Origin: Rhodospirillaceae bacterium | GTDB lineage: Bacteria; Pseudomonadota; Alphaproteobacteria; UBA8366; GCA-2717185 | Assembly (NCBI GenBank): GCA_018660965.1 | Contig: JABJJH010000108.1 | Coordinates: forward strand, 1-16,373 | Length of the DNA stretch: 16,373 bases | Direction: 5' to 3' | In this document: positions 1 to 6,446 of the stretch, piece by piece | Layout of the letters: every line of letters starts with the position of its first letter | Position numbering within the stretch: the stretch's first letter is position 1 | Made by a program: the position numbers and the translations under genes | Notes under the pieces: generated by a model | Told to the model about the DNA's origin: nothing | The model's database searches: none | The model's input: the letters and a program-made list of their open reading frames with translations, nothing else

Positions 1-983
1 AAAACCCGGCGAACGGCCTTGCCATCCTTTGCGACAAAAACAATGCGTTCACCCGCGCGCGGAATAACCGCATCCTTGTGCACCGACACGACGTCGCGGG
101 TTGTCCCAACCGGCAGCAGCACCGTCACGCTTTCATTCGCCGCGACAGCGCCGTGGCCCCCGCCATCGAATTGCGGCGTAAAACGCACCGGTCGCGTCCG
201 GGTCAACGTATTTTCTTCCGGCACCACCGCCCGCACCGTGACCGTCAGGACGCGCCCGCTTTCCAGCTTCGCCGACGTAACGCGGCCAACCGACAACCCG
301 GACAAACGGTCCGACGGCACATCGGCCTCCACCTCCAGAACTTCATCGTTTATGAGCGTGACCACTGGGTCTCCGACATTCAAAAAAGCGCCGGGCGAGG
401 TATGTTTTTGCGACACAACGCCATTGTAGGGCGCGCGAATTTCAGCGTTGTATAAATCAATGTCCGCCAAGCGAAGTTCTGCACGCGCGCTAGCGACAGC
501 GGCTTCCTTTTCGCCGACCTCGCTTTGAAACTTGGCGACCTCGCTAAGCTTATCGTCATGGCGCGCGCGCGAAAAAGCCGCCGATTTTCGAAGACTGGCA
601 AGCCGCTTCAGTGCTGTCTGAGTCAACGCCAATTGCGCTTTCGCCGTACGCCCTTGCGCCTTTCGCTCGCTCACCAACGCCGCCTGGAGCGATCGGGCGG
701 CTTTAATCCGCGCCGTGACAAGCTGGGCGATGACATCGCCTTTTTTTACCCGGTCCCCGACGGAGACGAGGACTGACGCCACCGGTCCCCGCGTCAACGC
801 CGCGACAACCCCGCTTTCACGTGCGACAAAGCGTCCCAACACCGGCATGGTCTGTGTCAAAGGCTCCACGATCACCGCATCCACCCGCACGCCAGCGGAC
901 CGTGTTTTCTTTTTTTGCGCATAGCTGTCCACGGCTGTGAAACACACCAGCACGGCGACAAACAGACCCACGAGAAAACGCAT
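1..983 (-). CDS. RND-type efflux periplasmic adaptor (HlyD / membrane fusion family), C-terminus beyond the window
   Basis: Periplasmic adaptor expected to link an inner-membrane RND transporter to an outer-membrane channel. I translated it by hand from an ATG at 983; about 327 residues are visible and the frame stays open to base 1, so the 3' end is missing. Residues 1-22 look like a Sec signal peptide (hydrophobic core, SYA before Gln23) with no lipobox. The first lipoyl half-motif is around 55-90 (VGDRVKKGDVIAQL). An alanine-, lysine- and glutamate-rich helical hairpin spans about 91-175. The second lipoyl half is about 180-212 (IRAPYNGVV, then GAFLNVGDPVVTL). Beta-barrel and membrane-proximal segments follow to residue 327. 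The family usually runs 350-400 residues, so little is missing. The RND pump gene is probably just off the left edge. The substrate cannot be inferred. The ribosome site is weak (AGTGAG, 9 bases upstream). Confidence 0.88.
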   Translation of the reverse strand, partial: MRFLVGLFVAVLVCFTAVDSYAQKKKTRSAGVRVDAVIVEPLTQTMPVLGRFVARESGVVAALTRGPVASVLVSVGDRVKKGDVIAQLVTARIKAARSLQAALVSERKAQGRTAKAQLALTQTALKRLASLRKSAAFSRARHDDKLSEVAKFQSEVGEKEAAVASARAELRLADIDLYNAEIRAPYNGVVSQKHTSPGAFLNVGDPVVTLINDEVLEVEADVPSDRLSGLSVGRVTSAKLESGRVLTVTVRAVVPEENTLTRTRPVRFTPQFDGGGHGAVAANESVTVLLPVGTTRDVVSVHKDAVIPRAGERIVFVAKDGKAVRRV

Positions 984-1014
984 TATATTCAACTCACTTC
1001 AACTTCAGGCTCAA

Positions 1015-1042
1015 ACTATACCGAAACAACATTTATATGCAA
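1015..1042 (-). promoter_or_regulatory. Candidate sigma70-type promoter of the efflux adaptor
   Basis: On the minus strand, TTGCAT (1042-1037) and TATAGT (1020-1015) are separated by 16 bases, in an AT-rich spacer between divergent genes. Transcription would start near 1008, about 25 bases before the ATG at 983. The -35 hexamer lies inside the inverted repeat at 1038-1053. Identified by eye only. Confidence 0.4.
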
Positions 1043-1053
1043 TTTTTATTGCA
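1038..1053. repeat. Inverted repeat TGCAAT-N4-ATTGCA, possible operator
   Basis: Perfect 6-bp arms (1038-1043 and 1048-1053) flank TTTT in the 185-bp spacer between the divergent adaptor and deacetylase genes. The repeat overlaps the -35 of the candidate adaptor promoter, where a TetR- or MarR-type repressor of an efflux operon commonly binds. No regulator gene is visible in the window. Arms this short occur by chance several times in 16 kb, so only the position makes it notable. Confidence 0.3.
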
Positions 1054-1110
1054 ATATTTCATATATATTTGTCGCCAAATGTAAAACACCCATACGCTGC
1101 AACGCAAGCC

Positions 1111-1140
1111 TTCGCAAAGGGCGCGCCGACACGCTATACA
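1111..1140 (+). promoter_or_regulatory. Weak candidate promoter of the deacetylase gene
   Basis: TATACA at 1135-1140 resembles a -10 element. TTCGCA at 1111-1116 is a poor -35, 18 bases upstream. The start codon is at 1169, which would leave a leader of about 20 bases holding the ribosome site AGGGGAA (1157-1163). Confidence 0.22.
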
Positions 1141-1168
1141 GAGTTTACTTAGAATTAGGGGAAAATTC

Positions 1169-2098
1169 ATGTCGACAATTTTATTCACGCATGAGTCCTG
1201 CCTTGACCACGAACCGGGGCCGGGTCACCCGGAATCGCCGGACCGATTGAATTCCGTTCTGTCCGCCCTGAAATCCAATACCTTTAACGCGCTAATCCGC
1301 CGCGAAGCGCCAATGGGGTCGGTTGAACAAATCGCCAGAATTCACCCGCGCGACCATGTTGAAGCCATCCTCGCTGCAATACCTGCGGAAGGACGGCGCG
1401 CGCTCGACCCCGACACCATCGCCTCGCCGGGCTCGGGCGACGCCGCGTTACGCGCCGCCGGCGCCGCTTGCGCCGCCGTGGACGCCGTTCTGTCAGGCGA
1501 TGCGGACAACGGATTCTGCGCCGTTCGACCACCGGGCCACCATGCCGAACAAACGAAACCCATGGGGTTTTGCCTGTTCAACAGCATCGCCGTCGGCGCG
1601 GAACATGCCCGTGCGGAACATGGGCTCGCCCGCGTGGCCGTCGTCGATTTCGACGTTCATCACGGAAACGGCACTCAGGCGATATTCTGGAACGATGCGG
1701 ATTTGTTCTACGCCTCGACGCACCAGTTTCCGTTCTATCCCGGCACGGGCGACGCCAGCGAACGCGGGGCTACGGACAACATCGTTAATGCGCCCTTGTC
1801 TAATTTGAGCGGATCGCGCGAATTCCAACAGGCGTTCGACGCCATCATTCTCCCCGAATTACGAAAATTTCAGCCGGAATTAATCATGATTTCAGCCGGG
1901 TTTGACGCGCACGCGGCCGATCCCCTGGCGTCATTGATGTTGACCGACGCCGATTATCGATGGGTCACGACGGCGCTAATGGATATCGCAAACGACGTTT
2001 GCGATGGGCGCATCGTCTCCATGCTGGAAGGCGGCTACGACCTGGCGGCGCTGGACCGTTGCGCAGGCATTCACGTGGAGACTCTGATGACGAATTAA
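1169..2098 (+). CDS. HDAC-family zinc deacetylase (AcuC / acetylpolyamine amidohydrolase-like)
   Basis: Zn-dependent amidohydrolase of the arginase/deacetylase fold, expected to remove acetyl groups from acetyl-lysine in proteins or from small acetylated amines in the cytoplasm. The 309 residues have the whole active site. RPPGHHA puts the catalytic histidines at 124-125. DFDVHHGNGT supplies zinc ligands D162 and H164. SAGFDAH supplies D246. EGGYD supplies the transition-state tyrosine Y290. GFCLFN at 133-138 is also typical. The N-terminal GPGHPESPDR is the usual start of bacterial class II-like members, which supports the ATG at 1169; AGGGGAA lies 5 bases upstream of it. The sequence does not distinguish protein deacetylase from polyamine deacetylase. 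It is convergent with the next gene, and its operon partners, if any, are not on this strand. Confidence 0.9.
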   Translation: MSTILFTHESCLDHEPGPGHPESPDRLNSVLSALKSNTFNALIRREAPMGSVEQIARIHPRDHVEAILAAIPAEGRRALDPDTIASPGSGDAALRAAGAACAAVDAVLSGDADNGFCAVRPPGHHAEQTKPMGFCLFNSIAVGAEHARAEHGLARVAVVDFDVHHGNGTQAIFWNDADLFYASTHQFPFYPGTGDASERGATDNIVNAPLSNLSGSREFQQAFDAIILPELRKFQPELIMISAGFDAHAADPLASLMLTDADYRWVTTALMDIANDVCDGRIVSMLEGGYDLAALDRCAGIHVETLMTN

Positions 2099-2108
2099 CC
2101 GAATACCC

Positions 2109-2146
2109 GGCGCACCACCGACGCCACTTAGTTGTCGTCGGGCGCC
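2109..2146. terminator. Imperfect hairpin at a convergent gene junction, possible terminator
   Basis: CCGACG (2118-2123) pairs with CGTCGG (2136-2141). Outside a 4-base bulge, GGCGC (2109-2113) pairs with GCGCC (2142-2146). This GC-rich stem sits 10 bases after the deacetylase stop and reaches into the last codons of the opposing gene. There is no T-run on either strand, so a classical intrinsic terminator is not shown. Confidence 0.25.
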
Positions 2147-2631
2147 TGATGGCCTTCATTCAGAATTTCTTCGATAACCGCCCAGCTTTCGCGAACATCC
2201 TTGTCTAATTCATAGCCGCCTTCATCCAGGGAAAACGCGCGCAGGTTCCGGACAAAAGCTTTGACCGCACGGTCAATTTCGACGTTGCCAGTCCGCGAGC
2301 CCTGCTTGCTGAAAAGCAGCCCGCGTAAAAGATCGACCCCCACCCCATCGGAATGCACCGACCCGATAATCGTGAAGGCGGAACTAATCCGAGCGAAACG
2401 TTCAATCGCGTTCTTTTGTAATTTATAAATTTCTTCGATCCGACAATCGTCTTGTCGGCGTTCTTTCTCGGCCATCAAGGTTTCGACACACGCCTCTTTG
2501 GCGTCTGACACCTTGATTCGTTCATTATATTCGCTTTCGAGCGCCATAATTTCTCGCTCGGCGCGCTTTACTTCTTCATAAGCAACGTCGAGTTCGGCCT
2601 TGGCCTCTTCGATCAAATGATGCCTAGGCAT
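2128..2631 (-). CDS. Hypothetical protein with coiled-coil N-terminal half
   Basis: I do not recognise this family. The start chosen is the ATG at 2631 (167 residues, MPRHHLIEEA...), because GGAG lies 6 bases upstream; an in-frame TTG at 2649 would add six residues with no ribosome site. Residues about 5-70 are rich in Glu, Lys, Arg and Ala with regular hydrophobic spacing, as in a long amphipathic helix or coiled coil. Residues 71-167 look globular (RFARISSAFTIIGSVHSDGV, then an acidic C-terminal stretch ending in APDDN). There is no signal peptide, membrane segment or cysteine cluster. It starts 57 bases after the stop of the receiver gene on the same strand, so the two are probably co-transcribed and may act together. 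A function cannot be assigned. Confidence 0.7.
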   Translation of the reverse strand: MPRHHLIEEAKAELDVAYEEVKRAEREIMALESEYNERIKVSDAKEACVETLMAEKERRQDDCRIEEIYKLQKNAIERFARISSAFTIIGSVHSDGVGVDLLRGLLFSKQGSRTGNVEIDRAVKAFVRNLRAFSLDEGGYELDKDVRESWAVIEEILNEGHQAPDDN

Positions 2632-2688
2632 CCCAATCTCCGACTTCAACGTACAACGCGTACACCCAGTTCCAAACGCTCGCGTCCT

Positions 2689-3054
2689 TTAAAGGGCGCC
2701 GGCTTGTTGCAGTTTCGACTGCACGATTTCACTGTCGAAGGGCTTCATGATGTATTCGTTGGCCCCGGCCGCGATCGCTTCTTGAATGTTCGCCATGTCG
2801 TTTTCTGTCGTACAGAACACAACAATCGGCGCAGCGCCGCCACTACTCGCGCGCAGTTCCTTCAAAAACTCGATGCCATTCATGACCGGCATGTTCCAGT
2901 CCAGAAGAATGACGTCGGGCATTTGGCGCTTGCAAGCATCCAGCGCCTTTTGACCATCTTCCGCTTCCTCGACTTCAAAATCGAGATCCTCGAGAATTCG
3001 GCGCGCAACCATGCGCACGACCTTTGAATCGTCAACCACCAAGCAAGACTTCAT
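2689..3054 (-). CDS. Stand-alone CheY-like response regulator (single receiver domain)
   Basis: The 121 residues form one receiver domain with no output domain. The acidic pocket is D8-D9 (VVDDSK). The phosphoacceptor is D52 in LLDWNMPVMNG. The switch Thr is at 82-83 (FCTTEND). The conserved Lys is K104 (YIMKPFD). It should therefore be phosphorylated by a histidine kinase encoded elsewhere and act by protein contact, as CheY, DivK and similar alphaproteobacterial receivers do. The ATG at 3054 is chosen because the receiver fold begins there (MKSCLVVDDS) and AAAGGG lies upstream; an upstream in-frame extension of 44 residues has unlike composition and is probably untranslated. No chemotaxis gene lies nearby, so a motility role is not shown. 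It is probably co-transcribed with the downstream coiled-coil protein. Confidence 0.9.
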   Translation of the reverse strand: MKSCLVVDDSKVVRMVARRILEDLDFEVEEAEDGQKALDACKRQMPDVILLDWNMPVMNGIEFLKELRASSGGAAPIVVFCTTENDMANIQEAIAAGANEYIMKPFDSEIVQSKLQQAGAL

Positions 3055-3143
3055 TGCTTTCGACCCTTTATCATCCAAACTTCCAGCGTCCGGCCATCTT
3101 CGAACGCAACAATTTAAGACCAACTGGCTACGATATAAAGCAC

Positions 3144-3178
3144 AGTATAACCAAGTATGCCCACCTTTCGCGAGTATA
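3144..3178 (-). promoter_or_regulatory. Two candidate -10 elements upstream of the receiver gene
   Basis: On the minus strand TATACT occurs twice in the spacer before the receiver gene (3149-3144 and 3178-3173). Neither has a good -35 at standard spacing. If used, the leader would be roughly 80-115 bases, longer than most others in this window. Confidence 0.22.
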
Positions 3179-3202
3179 ATAGGCAATCAGTAAATCAAAC
3201 CT

Positions 3203-3226
3203 TAATTCAAGTGGAATTAATTTTTG
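3203..3226. repeat. AT-rich inverted repeat followed by T5
   Basis: TTAATTC (3203-3209) and GAATTAA (3215-3221) are perfect 7-bp arms around a 5-base loop, followed by TTTTT (3222-3226) on the plus strand. It lies between the divergent receiver and xseB genes. No plus-strand gene ends just upstream, so a terminator role makes little sense. An operator for one of the divergent promoters is more plausible. Confidence 0.3.
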
Positions 3227-3260
3227 ACCTGTGATTTCAAGCCCCCCCTTCAACATAGCC

Positions 3261-3290
3261 TTGGACAGCCTGCGCCCTCGGCATTACACT
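3261..3290 (+). promoter_or_regulatory. Candidate promoter of the xseB-ispA-dxs-tlyA operon
   Basis: TTGGAC (3261-3266) and TACACT (3285-3290) are separated by 18 bases. Transcription would start near 3297, about 37 bases before the xseB ATG at 3334. It is the best sigma70-like pair in this spacer. Called by eye. Confidence 0.35.
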
Positions 3291-3333
3291 CCGTAATTCC
3301 GTGTGTTACAGCGTCATGAAAGGGCGAATTGGC

Positions 3334-3585
3334 ATGTCCGATAACGGCGTTCCAGACGAAATCAAAAGTCTCGGCTTCGAGGAGGCACTCGAAGAACTTG
3401 AAAAAATCGTGCGCAACCTGGAATCAGGCCAAGGCAAACTTGACGATGCGATCAACGCCTATGAACGCGGCGCGCAACTAAAAAAACACTGCGAATCTCA
3501 ACTGGCGGAAGCCAAGACCCGCGTCGAGAAAATTTCGTTTTCGGATGACGGCGGGGCTGCCGTCGAGCCCACGGAAATCAGCTAA
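3334..3585 (+). CDS. xseB: Exodeoxyribonuclease VII small subunit
   Basis: Small subunit of ExoVII, which with XseA degrades single-stranded DNA to oligonucleotides in recombination and mismatch repair. The 83-residue protein has the family's helical hairpin at about 14-68 (FEEALEELEKIVRNLESGQ, then AINAYERGAQLKKHC and a second charged helix), with a short acidic tail. The ATG at 3334 is preferred over the ATG at 3316 because AAAGGG lies 9 bases upstream and the length then matches the usual size of about 80 residues. ispA begins 5 bases after its stop, which suggests translational coupling. xseA is not in this window; linkage of xseB to ispA and dxs is common in proteobacteria. Confidence 0.93.
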   Translation: MSDNGVPDEIKSLGFEEALEELEKIVRNLESGQGKLDDAINAYERGAQLKKHCESQLAEAKTRVEKISFSDDGGAAVEPTEIS

Positions 3586-3590
3586 TTCCA

Positions 3591-4478
3591 ATGCAATCCA
3601 TCGAGTCCGCCTTGCAAGAAACAGCGCTTGCCATCGAACAAGTGCTTGACCAAATATTGACGCTGGAAGACGCCGCCGAAATACAACTGTTCGACGCCAT
3701 GCGGTACGCGGCTTTGGGGGGTGGCAAACGGTTTAGACCATTTCTAACCTGCCAATGCGCCAAATTATTTGGCGTCGATTCCTCGAACGCCTTGCGCGCG
3801 GGCGCCGCAATCGAGCTCATCCATTGTTATTCGCTGGTGCACGACGACCTGCCAGCCATGGACGACGATGACCTTCGGCGCGGCAAACCAACCGTGCATA
3901 AAAAATTCGACGACGCCACCGCGATACTGGCGGGAGACGCCTTGCTGACCCTCGCATTTGAAGTCATGGTGGCGCCGGCGACCCATGAAATGGCGTCCGT
4001 CCGCGCTGAATTGGTTAAGGGGCTGGCGAAATCTTCCGGTGGTCACGGCATGGTCGGCGGCCAAATGATTGATCTTGCCGCTGAAACCATGGCGTTGAAT
4101 ATTGGCGGTATTACGCGCCTGCAACAGTTGAAAACTGGCGCAATGATCGCATTTTCATGTGAAGCGGGGGCTATACTGGGCCGCGCATCGAACGAAGCCC
4201 GCGAAGCGTTACGGGGATACGCCCATGATTTGGGTCTGGCCTTCCAGATCGCGGATGATTTATTGGATGTAGAAGGCACGCTGGAGGAAACAGGCAAGGC
4301 GGTGGGGAAGGACGAAGCAGCAGGCAAAGCGACATTCGTTTCCATTCTGGGAGCGGAGCGCGCACGGGCGCAAGCGAATCTGCTGGCGGATCAGGCCGTC
4401 GAGCACCTTGCCGTCTTCGACGAAACCGCCGATCAGTTGCGGGCCGCCGCCCGTTTCGTGGTCGAGCGGAAAAATTAA
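3591..4478 (+). CDS. ispA: Polyprenyl synthetase, probable farnesyl (or geranyl) diphosphate synthase
   Basis: Condenses isopentenyl diphosphate with allylic diphosphates to make the C15 (or C10) precursor for quinones, hopanoids and undecaprenyl phosphate. The 295 residues carry GGKRFRP (44-50, substrate binding). The first Asp-rich motif is DDLPAMDDDD (D85-D94), followed by RRGKPTVHKKF. GGQMIDL is at 156-162. The second Asp-rich motif DDLLD is at 222-226. The length and the two-residue insert in the first motif (DDx4D) match the bacterial short-chain IspA type rather than longer-chain synthases. No clear ribosome site precedes the ATG, and the start is only 5 bases past the xseB stop, so it is probably translated by coupling. 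dxs, an earlier step of the same pathway, follows 32 bases downstream. Confidence 0.93.
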   Translation: MQSIESALQETALAIEQVLDQILTLEDAAEIQLFDAMRYAALGGGKRFRPFLTCQCAKLFGVDSSNALRAGAAIELIHCYSLVHDDLPAMDDDDLRRGKPTVHKKFDDATAILAGDALLTLAFEVMVAPATHEMASVRAELVKGLAKSSGGHGMVGGQMIDLAAETMALNIGGITRLQQLKTGAMIAFSCEAGAILGRASNEAREALRGYAHDLGLAFQIADDLLDVEGTLEETGKAVGKDEAAGKATFVSILGAERARAQANLLADQAVEHLAVFDETADQLRAAARFVVERKN

Positions 4479-4510
4479 ATGCGACGCAAAAAAATCAAGG
4501 AGATGGGCGC

Positions 4511-6427
4511 GTGAGTCTCAAGACCCCCTTACTCGACACAGTTAACATTCCGGCAGACTTGCGAACACTTGAAGAGTCGCAATTACGCCAGCTCGCCGAT
4601 GAATTGAGGGCCGAAATGATTGACGCCGTTTCAATTACCGGCGGCCATTTGGGCGCGGGCCTGGGAGTCGTGGAACTGACGGCGGCCATTCATTACGTGT
4701 TTGATACGCCAAATGATCGTTTGATCTGGGATGTCGGGCACCAATGTTATCCGCATAAAATTTTAACCGGCCGGCGTGACAGAATTCGCACATTGCGCCA
4801 GGGCGGTGGTCTGTCCGGCTTCACAAAGCGGTCGGAAAGCGAATACGATCCCTTCGGCGCGGCGCACAGCTCCACATCGATTTCGGCTGGATTGGGGTCC
4901 AAGGTCGCCAGCGACTTGAAAGACGAACCACGCAACGTCATTTGCGTCATCGGCGACGGCTCCATGAGCGCCGGCATGGCCTATGAAGCGATGAACAATG
5001 CGGGATCAATGGATGCTCGCCTCATCGTCATTCTGAACGACAATGATATGTCCATTGCGCCGCCGGTTGGCGCCATGAGCGCGTATCTATCACGGCTCAT
5101 CTCATCGAAACCCTACCGCTCGCTTCGCCACTTTGGCGGTCGCGTCGCGCAGAAATTCCCGAAACCGATGGAACAGGCGGCAAAACGCGCGGAAGAATTT
5201 GCGCGCGGCATGGTCACGGGCGGCACGCTATTCGAAGAATTCGGCTTCTATTATGTGGGGCCCATCGACGGCCATAATCTTGATCACCTGTTGCCTATCC
5301 TGAAAAATGTGCGTGACGATAAGGAAAACGGCCCCATCCTGATTCATTGCGTGACACAAAAAGGCAAGGGCTATGCGCCTGCGGAAGAATCCGCCGACAA
5401 ATATCATGGCGTGTCGAAATTCGATGTTATCACGGGCGCACAGGAAAAAGGCCCGTCTAACGCACCTTCCTATACCAAGGTTTTCGCGCAAAGCCTGATC
5501 AAGGAAGCGGAGGTGGACGACCGCATCTGCACCATAACCGCCGCCATGCCGTCGGGCACCGGCGTCAACCTGTTCGCTGAAAAATTCCCGGAACGAACCT
5601 TCGACGTCGGCATCGCCGAACAGCATGGCGTCACCTTCGCCGCCGGTCTTGCCACGGAAGGCATGCGGCCATTCGTGGCGATATATTCGACCTTTTTGCA
5701 ACGTGGGTACGATCAGATCGTCCACGATGTCGCCATACAAAAACTACCCGTCCGATTCGCCATCGACCGGGCCGGGGCCGTCGGCGCCGATGGCACCACC
5801 CATTTTGGCTCCTACGACATAACCTATCTTGGTTGCTTGCCGAACTTTGTCATCATGGCGCCGTCGGACGAAGCGGAGCTAGTCCATATGGTCACGACCG
5901 CGGTTCAGATCGACGACCGCCCCAGCGCCTTCCGGTTTCCTCGTGGCGACGGCGTTGGCGTCGAAATGCCTGAACGTGGCGTTCCGCTGGAAATTGGCAA
6001 GGGCCGGATTATCCGCGAAGGGTCAACGGTCGCAATCCTTTCACTCGGCACTCGACTACAGGAAGCCTGCGCCGCGGCGGACGACCTGGCTGCGCGAGGC
6101 TTGTCCACCACCGTCGCCGACGCACGGTTCGCCAAACCTTTGGACGAAGATCTGGTCAGCCGCCTGGCCGCGTCGCACGAAGTCCTGATTACGGTCGAAG
6201 AAGGCGCAATCGGTGGATTCGGGAGCTTTGTCCTGCAACATCTCGCAACCTCCGGCGCGCTTGATTCCGGGCTCAAGGTGCGACCGATGTGCATGCCGGA
6301 TTTCTTTATCGATCATGACAGCCAAACCACCCAATACGATGTCGCCGGATTGAACGCCAAGCATATCGTCGCGACGGCCCTGTCGGCGCTTGGGCGGGAT
6401 AATCTGGAACAGCCCGCACGGGCCTAA
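4511..6427 (+). CDS. dxs: 1-deoxy-D-xylulose-5-phosphate synthase
   Basis: TPP-dependent enzyme joining pyruvate and glyceraldehyde-3-phosphate, the first and usually flux-limiting step of the MEP isoprenoid route. At 638 residues it is full length. GGHLGAGLG places the active-site histidine at H46. DVGHQ is at 74-78. The TPP/Mg motif runs from GDG (148-150) to N176 in ILNDND. IAEQHGVT supplies the catalytic glutamate E370. Transketolase pyrimidine-binding and C-terminal domains follow. The start is GTG at 4511: AAGGAG lies 8 bases upstream, and the nearby ATG at 4503 runs into a stop after two codons. It sits in xseB-ispA-dxs-tlyA with a 32-base gap upstream and a 19-base gap downstream. Confidence 0.97.
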   Translation: MSLKTPLLDTVNIPADLRTLEESQLRQLADELRAEMIDAVSITGGHLGAGLGVVELTAAIHYVFDTPNDRLIWDVGHQCYPHKILTGRRDRIRTLRQGGGLSGFTKRSESEYDPFGAAHSSTSISAGLGSKVASDLKDEPRNVICVIGDGSMSAGMAYEAMNNAGSMDARLIVILNDNDMSIAPPVGAMSAYLSRLISSKPYRSLRHFGGRVAQKFPKPMEQAAKRAEEFARGMVTGGTLFEEFGFYYVGPIDGHNLDHLLPILKNVRDDKENGPILIHCVTQKGKGYAPAEESADKYHGVSKFDVITGAQEKGPSNAPSYTKVFAQSLIKEAEVDDRICTITAAMPSGTGVNLFAEKFPERTFDVGIAEQHGVTFAAGLATEGMRPFVAIYSTFLQRGYDQIVHDVAIQKLPVRFAIDRAGAVGADGTTHFGSYDITYLGCLPNFVIMAPSDEAELVHMVTTAVQIDDRPSAFRFPRGDGVGVEMPERGVPLEIGKGRIIREGSTVAILSLGTRLQEACAAADDLAARGLSTTVADARFAKPLDEDLVSRLAASHEVLITVEEGAIGGFGSFVLQHLATSGALDSGLKVRPMCMPDFFIDHDSQTTQYDVAGLNAKHIVATALSALGRDNLEQPARA

Positions 6428-6446
6428 CCTCAAACGAGCCGTCGCT

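Noticed and set aside
19..455. Two plus-strand open frames of 125-136 residues near the left edge
   Set aside because: Both overlap the efflux adaptor on the minus strand, which translates into a recognisable lipoyl/barrel protein. The plus frames are Arg/Thr/Ser-rich shadows.
2620..2631. 12-bp palindrome ATGCCTAGGCAT at the start codon of the coiled-coil gene
   Set aside because: It contains the rare CTAG tetramer and begins exactly at the ATG, but about four perfect 12-bp palindromes are expected by chance in this window, and it is explained as coding sequence (Met-Pro-Arg-His).
3055..3186. 44-residue N-terminal extension of the receiver protein
   Set aside because: Its Cys/Trp/Arg-rich composition is unlike coding neighbours, receivers begin at the MKSCLVVDD segment, and the region holds promoter-like elements.
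3203..3221. Possible CtrA box (two TTAA half-sites)
   Set aside because: The outer TTAA half-sites are separated by 11 bases, not the 7 expected for a CtrA site.
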